A stretch of DNA of 64,000 nt, taken from Mercenaria mercenaria. Taxonomy: Eukaryota; Mollusca; Bivalvia; Venerida; Veneridae. Both the position numbers and the translations under genes were made by a program. Location of the stretch: the NCBI RefSeq assembly GCF_021730395.1, contig NC_069368.1, forward strand, positions 16,758,001 to 16,822,000, in the 5' to 3' direction. Below, one piece after another: positions 12,622 to 23,336 of the stretch. The first letter of the stretch is position 1; every line of letters starts with the position of its first letter. The notes below the pieces were generated by a model. It saw only the letters and a program-made list of their open reading frames with translations. It made no database searches and had not been told where the DNA came from.

Positions 12622-12864
12622 CACCAGGACTGATATTCATATAGCAACTAAAAATTTTCCCTAAGGGACTAACTAAGGGAAAAGTTCCAAAGCATTTTAT
12701 AGACAATCCTCGAGATATAGTTGGAATGTCTAACAATATTGTCACATACAGTCTGGCATAGTAATGAAGATTATCAATAAATCTTATAAAGTCTACACTT
12801 TTCGTTTGTGCTATGTTGTTCAGGAAAGTTTTCTCCTTAGGAGCTTTATGAATAAGGGCCCTGG
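12622..12864. mobile_element. MITE with TATTCATAAAGC-type ends (copy 1)
   Basis: Terminal inverted repeats start ACCAGG...TATTCATA and end GGAGCTTTATGAATAAGGG. The left end is a little worn compared with the copy at 17662. The terminal motif TATTCATAAAGC is shared with the MITE at 39560-39885, so they may be related families. Confidence 0.65.
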
Positions 12865-13927
12865 ATAGAACCACTGAATTTCACTAAGCATGGAATAATT
12901 TGAAGTTACCAAGACTTGGCAACCTTTATTACTGAACCAGAGTCAACATTTAGAATAATTACATTTTTATATATTTTATGATGTAACATTACACACATGC
13001 AATATTAAATATTGTTTTTAACAGCTGATTTATTGTTGTATTGTTCATTAATTATCAGGTAATAAAATTGCCGTTTTTCCTTAATTACATAGTTGCTTAT
13101 CATTTAAATTCAAATATATTTTTGACTTGTATTTTATATATACTTGCAATAGCTTAAAGGGCGCTATACTTCAGGTGAAGTCAAATGTTTTGTGAATTTG
13201 CATTCGCCAAAATGTGCATTTTTCTCCTGTAGTTTTTTTAAGTATATAAACTAGCTACACTTTTAAATCTGTAAAAAGGTAGGAGTGTGTATGAATACAA
13301 TTGATCACTAACTCTATAAAATATTTCAGTTACATAGAATGTAACAAAGTAAACTAATAGCAGGCCAGGTCTAATAAGGTTTGTTTGTGAGAAGAAAGGA
13401 ATGTGCAACACCACTCGCTCCCTAGCTTCGGCTCAAGTGGAACTCTGTTACAGTAAAATAAGCTTTATATGGAAAGTCATATATTATACTATGGGTTGCT
13501 AAGGTTCCATATGAAATCAGTACATGCAGGATTTGAATTACTTTCACACAACTTGTATAATATACCATTTAACAAATCTATGTTTAACCGAGGAAAACAG
13601 AAAGAAGCCAAATGGAAACCCTGTCAACCACTTAGAGGTCACAGGTTAAAAATACCTTAAATCATGTCACTGCACTTCCCCATACCAATGCGCGAATACT
13701 GATTTTCCCGGAGCGAGGGGAGGCCTTTTTAAGTTTTCTCCCTAATGAAATATAATAAAACTTTAAAGCCAAAGTAGAGATACAGTATCATTTATTTTCT
13801 TAAAATGAAATACAGATAAATAATTCTAAAACATCTAACAATTACAACTTAAGCATTCTAACAATTACTATATTAACATTAATCAAATGTACCGTAATAA
13901 GTACTAGCACATTGGTACTATTTTAAT

Positions 13928-14348
13928 ATAAACAAGAGTACCAGAATGTCAAAATATACGCCCGTCACAGCAAATTTCTTTACACTAGCACCTGTATTTG
14001 CAAATGGAATTTTAATTTTGTGGTAGTAATTATTGTAATTCTTTTGTTTTTTTAAATCCACATAAAAACTCCTTACCAGGTAAAGATACCTTAAACACCT
14101 AAAATTTGGAAGTAGCATCTATGTTGTACCACAGAAAAGTGGTCTTGGTTTTTTCCCTAGGGTCAATTATAAAAAAGGTACAATATAAGTTATTTATAGT
14201 AACAACTAAGGGAAGTTAATCTTAAAAAATCCCCCCCTCAAAAAAAAATTGTAAGTCCACACAAAAATCCTTACCAGACAGAGATAGGTCAAAATACACC
14301 TCAGAATTGGATGTAACATGCATGTTGTACTACAGAAAAGTGGTCAGT
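13928..14348 (+). mobile_element. Truncated left end of pearl-like element A
   Basis: Begins ACAAGAGTACCAGAATGTC and carries ATACGCCCGT, matching the left part of the fuller copy at 23000-24305, but stops before the tandem core. It fills exactly the gap between the two copies of the 4.5-kb duplication. Confidence 0.7.
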
Positions 14349-16476
14349 TGATCAGTAATTTTTTAGGTCAAAGGTCAAGGTCACAGTGACCTTCAGCTGA
14401 AAATCGATTTCAGATGATAACTGAAGGTTGCTTTTGCATAGTGGTCAAACTTGCTTGTCTATGGTCAGTAGATGACCCCTATTGTTTTGGGCGTTATTAG
14501 GTTAAAGGTCAAGAAGGCTGCAGTGACCTCGAGTATGAAAACGCTTTCCGCCTGATAACTAAAGTAAGCTTTGGCCTACAGTATTCAAATATCATAGGAT
14601 GATTGCCTTTGGCCAGTAGATGATTTCAGTTGTCTTAGGGAACCATAAAGTAAAATGTCTAGGTCACAGTAACCTCGAGACTGAAAGTGGTTTCTGCTCA
14701 GTAACTTAAAGACAAAGAAGGCTACTTACCTGCAGTCAGTAGGTGACCCCTACTGTTTTGGGGATCAGTAGGTCAAAGGTCACAATAACCTTGATACTGA
14801 AAACAGTTTCAGATCAATAACTTAAGATTACATGTGGTGAGTAGATGATCTTTATTGTGTTGGGGGTCAGTATAGGTCGAAGGACAAGGTCACGGTGATT
14901 CTGGACTGAAAATGGGGCAACTTATTAAGTCATCATGGGGGCATGGAGGGAGGTCAATGGTATCTTACAAACAGCTTTTGTTTGTTAAGTTTTTATGTAA
15001 ACTGGTATCTTGGTAACCATTTTTGGGAATGAATTATAACTTGATGCACTAGTTCATTATGATGATTTGACATGATCCATAACCCTATTTCCATATTTTA
15101 ACAAAGTTATGTCCCTTCTTTCGACTTGGCAAATTTTGGTTAATTTTTGTACACAAGCTTGTACTTCAATAATTATTTGTGTGAATGAATTTAAACTTCA
15201 GGTGCCTCTTTATACTGTGATAAACATGCATGCAATGTTCAAGTACCATAACCCTGCCTTTTTTTAACAAAATTGTGCCCTTACCACACATACCACACAT
15301 CATTAAATAAACACCACGAGATCTGGGAGTATATATTGTTTGTAAAGATATCTTTATGAAGAAAATATTGTTTGGCCTATTTGTGAAATTGTTTTAGAAG
15401 TTTGGTGGTGGAAAATCAAACAAGATTTTGCCAAAAGATTCATCAAGACACCAAGCCATTTGAATGCAAATAAACTTAATAAAGTAAAAACTTCAGTAAT
15501 TCCAACTTAAAAACCGTTGAAATTCAGAATGTCTGAACTACGTTCTAGAAGATATGATCAAGATATTACTGTTACCATGAAGGTGGTTCTCTAAAAAATG
15601 TACATGATTGTTATCAATATCATCAGCAAATAATTAAAAGATATTACAAGGAATGCATACATTAAGTACTTCTTCGGAAAAGGTAAACATTTTCATAAAT
15701 ATGTATATTTCTCTCAATAGTTAAAAAACAATTTTTTGGTGACATCATCATCAAAACCCATTTTTTTTAAACTCTTAAACAACACCTGGATGATAAGATA
15801 CACCTAGTAGTATCTTATTTTATTACATGACTGTATTCTATTATTTTTCTGATTGGCTGAAAATGGTTCGAAAAGTAATGAGTACATATCATATCAACTT
15901 ATCTTCGGCTCAGTGAATATAACATTTTTTTGGGTTGATAAATCCTGATATCAACCTATGAAAAAGTCGATAAAATTATAATATATACTACATGAGCCAA
16001 CATTTTGGTGTCATCTAATCAATTTGCCTTAAAATTTTGAACCAATGCATTATATTTCTGTTATATTGAAATGTCCATTTTTACTGTATGTTTGTAGATT
16101 TTGTTGGTCTAGATAAGCTAATTTTGCCAACAGTAGATGAATGAAGATTGATTTTATCCTGATTCTGCTTCCAATATTTTAGTAGTAGGTACGCTTGTTA
16201 CCATTCCACCCTGAATTTTGTTTTGATATGTTCCTGAAATTAAAACTGTGATATTCTTTTGTCTAGATAAAAAATGTTTTGTTTATGTAACATAAATATT
16301 AAGTAAAATGTATACATGCTAGAGAATGCCGTGTACTAATCATTTAAGAAAACTTAGCAGATGGGCAGGTAGATATAAACACATTAATTTTGTTATTTAT
16401 AATTGAAATTTACACATCTGTCGCTCCACATCTTGTAACAATGCTTTGTCAGTACTTTTTATCCATAGTAATTTGA

Positions 16477-16752
16477 AGCCTGCCCTTGAGCTTAGCTCAA
16501 TAGGGAGAGTACGGATCGTGGGGTTGTGAGTTCAATCCTCAGGCGACACCGATGTTCTCTGTGACAATTTGATAAAAGGCATTGTGTCTGAAATTATTTG
16601 TCTTTCACCTCTGATTCATGTGGGGAAGTTGGCAGTTTCTAGCAGAGATCAGGTTTGTATTGGTACAGAATCCAGGAATATGGGTTAGGTTGACTGTCCG
16701 CAGTTATATAACTGAAATACTGTTGAAAAACGGCGTTAAGCCCAAAACAAAC
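16477..16752 (+). repeat. tRNA-derived SINE (copy in duplication 2)
   Basis: Counterpart of 11421-11704 with a small deletion in the head next to the B box (ACGGATCGTGGGGTTGTGAG). It was present before the segment duplicated. Confidence 0.8.
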
Positions 16753-17060
16753 AGATCATCAGTAATTGTTTCACTCATATAAAAAATTAAACAAGTTTTT
16801 TGTAGAAATACTGAACTGCCACGTTTTCCTAAATAATTAGTAATGGATGCAAAACTGACTATGCATGATTACAAACATGTGTATGTTTTTTATATTTATT
16901 TGGTTCGAAACTCAAAATCTTAACGTCTTATATAATTTGCCAGTCCGTATCTCATGCTATATGATTGGTCCATTTTCAACACATTTATTGTGTGATTAAG
17001 TTAAGAATTCAAAAAAAATGTGAACATTAATTTCTGATGTCATTTAATTAAACAGTAATT

Positions 17061-17143
17061 GAATGGTTTGCCAGTCAGTAGTCAAAACTGTTGGCACTTG
17101 GTCCTTTGGGCAATAGTTTTGACTATTGACTGGCAAGCCATTC
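17061..17143. repeat. 83-bp hairpin MITE, pre-miRNA-like (copy 2)
   Basis: Counterpart of 12003-12085. Its right arm reads GACTATTGACTGGCAAGCC, restoring one pair relative to copy 1, so the stem has only about four imperfect pairs in 29. Confidence 0.7.
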
Positions 17144-17661
17144 TATATGTATTTAGTATGTGGTGACTCCTGCAACTGTTTGATGTATACATACCTGTAA
17201 TGTGTTTCTTCATGCCTGACTGTCATAAATAATGATGAACTCATTTATTTTTGTTTATATTTTGACTGTTATCCATTCATATTTACTATGTCAGTAACTA
17301 GCTGTTTATAGTTTCTGCTGTTGTAACTAAATGACTCCCTGACAATATCACCCCTGCTCAATTTCACCAAGGAAGATAAAATCTTCACACTGATTTTGTT
17401 AAATAGATATTTTAAAAAAAGAAGAAAAGAATTAAAAATAGCATTTTTTAAGATATGGTATCAACTGCTAAACAGAATGAACTGAAAATTTATAACTGAA
17501 AAATTAAGAGGAAATTATGTTTGCCTCGGTCAAATGGGCTGGATTTTGTCCGTATTCCAATAAAAATTTTATCATGAAGATCTTATATAATGCCAGCTGC
17601 AAAAGCTGATGGAGAAAGACCCATGCTGCCAAACAAGACAATATTTTAGGGACCAGTAGAC

Positions 17662-17909
17662 ACCAGGGCTGGTATTCATAAAGCTCCTAAGAGAAAACTT
17701 TCCCTAAGGGACTAACTAAGGGAAAAGTTCCAAAGCATTTTATAGACAATCCTCGAGATATAGTTGGAATGTCTAACAATATTGTCACATACAGTCTGGC
17801 ATAGTAATGAAGATTATCAATAAATCTTATAAAGTCTACACTTTTCGTTTGTGCTATGTATGTTCAGGAAAGTTTTCTCCTTAGGAGCTTTATGAATAAG
17901 GGCCCTGGA
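17662..17909. mobile_element. MITE with TATTCATAAAGC-type ends (copy 2)
   Basis: Ends CCAGGGCTGGTATTCATAAA and TTTATGAATAAGGGCCCTGG form a terminal inverted repeat of about 40 bp that continues through CTCCTAAG and AGAAAACTTTCC. Confidence 0.75.
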
Positions 17910-18991
17910 TAGAACCACTGAATTTCACTAAGCATGAAATAATTTGAAGTTACCAAGACTTGGCAACCTTTATTACTGAACCAGAGTCAACATTTAGAAT
18001 AATTACATTTTTATATATTTTATGATGTAACATTACACACATGCAATATTAAATATTGTTTTTATCAGCTGATTTATTGTTGTATTGTTCATTAATTATC
18101 ATGTTAAATGACAAAGGTAAAAAAATTGCCGTTTTTCCTTAATTACATAGTTGCTTATTATTAAAATTCAAATATATTTTTGACTTGTATTTTATATATA
18201 CTTGCAATAGCTTAAAGAGCGCTATACTTCAGGTGAAGTCAAATGTTTTGTGAATTTGCATTTGCCAAAATGCGCATTTTTCTCCTGTAATTTTTTAAGT
18301 ATATAAACTAGCTACACTTTTAAATCTGTAAAAAGGTAGGAGTGTGTATGAATACAAAAATATTGATCACTAACTCTATAAAATATTTCATTAGCATAGA
18401 ATGTAACAAAGTAAAATAATAGCAGGCCAGGTTTGATAAAGTCTGTTTGTGAGAAGAAAGGAATGTGTAACACGCTACCTAGCTTCGGCTCAAGTGGAAC
18501 TCTGTTACAGTAAAATAAGCTTTATATGGAAAGTCATATATTATACTATGATCTTTGTAAAAGGGGTTGCTAAGGTTCATGCAGGATTTGAATTACTTTC
18601 ACACAACTTGTATAATATATCATTTAACAAATCTATGTTTAACCGAGAAAAAGAGAAAGAAGCCAAATGGAAACCCTGTCAACCACTTAGAGGTCACAGG
18701 TTAAAAATATCTTAAATCATGTCACTGCACTTCCCCATACCAATGCGCGAATACTGATTTTCCCAGAGAGAGGGAAGGACTTTTTAAGTTTTCTCCCTAA
18801 TGGAATATAATAAAACTTTAAAGCCAAAGTAGCGATACAGTATCATTTATTTTTTAAAATGAAATACAGATAAATAATTCTAAAACATCTAACAATTACA
18901 ACTTAAGCATTCTAACAATTACTATGTATAACATTAATCAAATGTATATACCGTAGTAAGTACTAGCATATTGGTACTATTTTAATATAAA

Positions 18992-19853
18992 AAATACTAA
19001 ATTAGGCCTTCCTGTATTACACCAAGGTTAGCCGGGTTCAAGCATGATATTGTAAATACTAAGTGGATATAAATACAGTTGTTTTAGCAAAATCCAACTG
19101 TTTTCTGTGGACATGCATTTGAGGATTTCGGTTTCTAAAGACATAATTAAATCATCAAAAAATATTCTGATTTGTTGGGGTTTAATTTCTGTGGATTAAC
19201 ACAAACCTGAAATCCATAAAAATTAGTCCCCAACAAATAAGAATGATTTAACAGTAGATTCTATATGAAATTCACCATCAAACCTCAATAATGTGGATAC
19301 ACATAGTAGCATTCTACAGTATTATATTATTCAAAACATAACCCTTCTAATTCTAGTTCTTCCATTGCTTTCTTACATTTTAAATTGTCAGTGATATAAT
19401 TCAATGAAAGATGCATATGTCTGATACTGGCATTTTTCACAATCTTTATAATATATGAGGGAAGATTAAATGATCTCATTATCAGAACTGAACTCCAATG
19501 TTCAAACTAAATCTTGTAAATGTATACTTTTGAATTCAGAAAATGTATTCAAGACATATAGGTTCTGAGTTTTTAAAACAAACTATTTAAGAAAAAAAAA
19601 ATGATTATGTATAAAGCGACTGATAGAAAGCCAACTGGCTTATCAAATGACTTGTGGGAACGCAAAATAAATTTTTTACACAAAAAAAATATTGTTTGAA
19701 TTAGTAAAAAATACAAAATAGGTTGAGGTATCAGATTAAACTCATTCTACAAAAACTGTATTCTGGCATGTATCATGGCATTCTGAGCTAATCTTGTAAC
19801 AACAACTGAGTATTCTCTAGAACTATTTCCAGTGTCAATAACCAGAGCACAGT
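18992..19853. other. AT-rich stretch downstream of MCEE
   Basis: No exon is recognisable. It probably includes the MCEE 3' UTR (minus strand). The only structure I see is the small hairpin listed at 19163-19245. Confidence 0.5.
19163..19245. repeat. Short hairpin MITE
   Basis: ATTCTGATTTGTTGGGGTTT on the left pairs with CCCCAACAAATAAGAAT on the right, with a further GTGGATT/AATCCAT pair, giving an imperfect stem of about 33 bp and a loop of about 13 nt. It lies in the likely MCEE 3' UTR or just past it. Confidence 0.55.
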
Positions 19854-22800
19854 CTATACTTCCTCTAACTCTACCAAAGTTCCGTTACAGTCCTTAGGAT
19901 GTAAAAAGACCACAGGTTTTCCGTGAGCTCCTATTCTGGGCTCCTCACTCAGCAATCGGATGTTCTTAGACTTTAGATCTTTCATTGCTTCTTTTATATT
20001 GTCTACCTGAAAATCAAACAGAAGAAATTTAGAAAATTACTTAATCCTTACTCTGCTAAATTAAAATTATTTCTATAATGAACTTGTCCATCTTTCAATT
20101 TGGACAGTACCATTAACTGTTAAAAGGGGTGCTTACCAAAAAGATACTGACTGAATGGTGAACAGTGCAAATCATGATCAGACTGCATGGATGTGCAGGC
20201 TGATCATGATCTTCACTGGTCGCAAAGGCAGAACCAGTCGTGTCCAGCATGGTAAGGGTTAAGTTTCTGTACTTCAATGTCTAATGTCCAATGTAAAACA
20301 AAAAAGGGGTTAAGAGTGCACAAAGTTAAACCTAAGCTTGTGACCAAAAAGGAAAATGACTGCGATTTATTATCTGACACCAGCAAGGAATGTTTAAAAT
20401 TTCCTAAACTTTTGCAAAATATTTACAAATATTTATACAATGAAGCAAACTGTTTATCATTTAAAGTGGAATTATATGCATTTTTCAAACAAAAATACAG
20501 CACAAATAGATATGTGTGTAAAAAGGTTGGAGGAAATTATAGTTTTTAACCCAGTATACCAAACTCTTCCTGTTACCATTACGAAATAATAACTTTTTAA
20601 ATATGACTTTTCTTATTTTGACTGGGGCAGTCTTTTTAAGAAAAGTCAAACTGCTTGCATGAGTTGCTTCCCTTCAACCTCAGAAATCTCTACTTATAGG
20701 TAAGGGAGATCATTGCGTACACGACTGAAGAAATGAACTATTTTTTATAAGTCCGATTTCTTCATTTCTAAAGCATCACTTTCAAATACTTATGCGGCAT
20801 TATTGTTAATTAAACACATTTAAATGCACAGCAACCGAAAACTTGCTTTTATAAAACATTCACCAAAAACACACTACGTGCTGTAAGATGCGCATAATGC
20901 CACTTTAAACTGTCTTGTTCTCTTTGATAGAGTGGTCATATTTACAAAGCTTCCAAAATACTTTGAACTTCACAAGAACTTTATACAGGTATGAAAATAT
21001 AGGCTAAAATCTCAGATATTTGAGTATATAGAGTGTAACACTAAACATATTTCTGCAGTGTTATTCTTTTCCTTCTCACAAAACCGTTATTTTCATCAGA
21101 CTGAGGCAAGTATAAACTCAGAAAATGTGATGCACTTCATTTTACGTATCAAAGACCCTGTATGTCAAGTATCCAATTTTGTCAATAAAGGAAGGAAATG
21201 AGTCATTTGAAACAACTGGAATACTTAAACATTCAAAATAGTAGGTCTCCTTTTCATGTCTTTAAAATCAAGTCTGTACTTAAAGTGGCATTATGCGCAT
21301 CTTACAGCACGTAGTGTGTTTTTGGTGAATGTTTTATAAAAGCAAGTTTTCGGTTGCTGTGCATTTAAATGTGTTTAATTAACAATAATGCCGCATAAGT
21401 ATTTGAAAGTGATGCTTTAGAAATGAAGAAATCGGACTTATAAAAAATAGTTCATTTCTTCAGTCGTGTACGCAATGATCTCCCTTACCTATAAGTAGAG
21501 ATTTCTGAGGTTGAAGGGAAGCAACTCATGCAAGCAGTTTGACTTTTCTTAAAAAGACTGCCCCAGTCAAAATAAGAAAAGTCATATTTAAAAAGTTATT
21601 ATTTCGTAATGGTAACAGGAAGAGTTTGGTATACTGGGTTAAAAACTATAATTTCCTCCAACCTTTTTACACACATATCTATTTGTGCTGTATTTTTGTT
21701 TGAAAAATGCGTATAATTCCACTTTAAAAGAGATCACTAGCAATTCAGGAGATAATCATATTAAGGTACGAATATGTGATCCTAAAGCTTTACTGACATG
21801 GAAATACCTCGCAAAAATTCAAGCAATCTGAAAATGAAATGATTTGCTCAGATATGTTTTCCGAGTGCTAGGTATACACTTAATTTCACACATACCTCTC
21901 AAACTAACAGCAGTGAGTGGCATGTGATTCCAAGTCAGTGTCTTTGTTTTGGGTTTAGCCCAATTTTCCAACAGTACTTCAGTCATTTAATGCAGTTAAC
22001 CTTAAAACTGTGTTCCTGGATTTTGTACCAGTGATATCATGTTCTCCACAAATAACTGCCAACTTTTCCACAAGAGGAAAAGATGGAGGACCAGGTGACT
22101 TCAGACACAATGTCTTTTATCAAATCGTCATGGAGAAATACCCTGCATAAACCTGTGAGCTATAGATTTGTGCTCTCCTTAGTATTGAGCTATTAAGCAG
22201 GCAGGTGATTTCCAGTCAGGGACCTTAATCACTATGTCATAGTCTGATTAGAGATGCCTATTTCTTTTTAATATTTATACAAACCTCTAGACATATGTGG
22301 TGCATGCCTCCGCTTTTGTTTTTATCCAGAAAATTTTGGATAGGACTTTTCTCTCCAAGTGGGTTTAAAAGCTGAAAAAAGAATATTCGAAGCTGAATAC
22401 GACAATTATTTTACCACTTAAACATATTCACAGCAAATTACATTTAAATGTAAAAAGAAATTGGCTATACAGTATTTTCCAACCATCTTAATTTTGAAAT
22501 AAAATTACGTAACAGTCTCCCTTACTGACAGCATGACTGGAGGAATACCTAAAATAATTATACTATAGATTTAAACTAGGTATCTCAAACTAACTTGTCT
22601 CGAAATTTCGTTTAAGCTGAAGAAATTTAAAATCCTTGTCAAAATAAATACTGACTGATTGCAACTGCCCTTCTTCCAACAAAATCAAAGACTGACAAAA
22701 TTATTTTTATAGCGAATATGATTTTTAGTCTTTACCTCTATTTTTGTATCACCAAGTTCAACAAACACTGTATAAACACCATGGTCAGGCTGTGGCTGTA

Positions 22801-23293
22801 AATATAGAGTGATTAAAAGTTTAACCAATGAAAAATACATTGTTCTTTACCCAGATCATGCTAAAATTTTAAGTAGAAAGGGGAAAAAGATGTAATGTAT
22901 ATCTATGAAATAATATATAGCAGAACTATGTTTGAATGTATTTAAAGGACAGGGAGTTCATACACTTTGGGAATAATTTCAAGAGCGTGTTGCATAAGTA
23001 ACAAGAGTGCAAGAATGTCACAATATACGCCCGTCACAGCAAATTTCTTTACTTTAGCACCTGTATTTGCAAATGGAATTTTAACTTTGTGGTTGTTTAG
23101 TAATAACTAAGTGTTTTGTTTTTCTAAGTCCACAAAAAAACTCCTTACCAGGTAGAGATACCTTAAAATACACCTAAAATTGGAAAGTAACATCTATGTT
23201 GTACCACAGAAAAGTGGTCTTGGTTTTTCCCTACGGTCAATTATAAAAAAGTTACAATATAAGTTATTTATAGTAACAACTAAGGGAAGTTAA

Positions 23294-23336
<43 letters not shown>

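Larger units (their letters stand above)
9462..13928. repeat. Tandem segmental duplication, copy 1 (about 4.5 kb)
   Basis: Collinear with 14349-18991 from TTTAGGGTCAAAGG-like sequence at the left to TTGGTACTATTTTAATATAA at the right, with most stretches differing by scattered substitutions and small indels. It contains AAGGTCA-rich units (9475-10070), pearl-D-like core units (10080-10400), a SINE, an 83-bp hairpin and a MITE. I see no host exon in it. It lies between the convergent 3' ends of SHFL and MCEE. Confidence 0.9.
14349..18991. repeat. Tandem segmental duplication, copy 2 (about 4.6 kb)
   Basis: Collinear with 9462-13928. It is longer mainly because of about 150 bp at roughly 15820-15975 (containing TCTGATTGGCTGAAAATGG) that is absent from copy 1. 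The short frames at 13469 and 18449 are the same stretch in each copy and have different lengths, which argues against a gene. Confidence 0.9.

Noticed and set aside
13469-18715. Related frames at 13469-13660 and 18449-18715 (HAGFELLSHNLYNI)
   Set aside because: They are the two copies of one stretch of the tandem duplication; the frames differ in length and start, there is no protein family, and conservation is explained by the duplication itself.
20277-20549. 90-residue frame in an MCEE intron
   Set aside because: It crosses from intron into the 440-bp TTAA element; the half inside the element is repeated in the twin copy, the other half is not.
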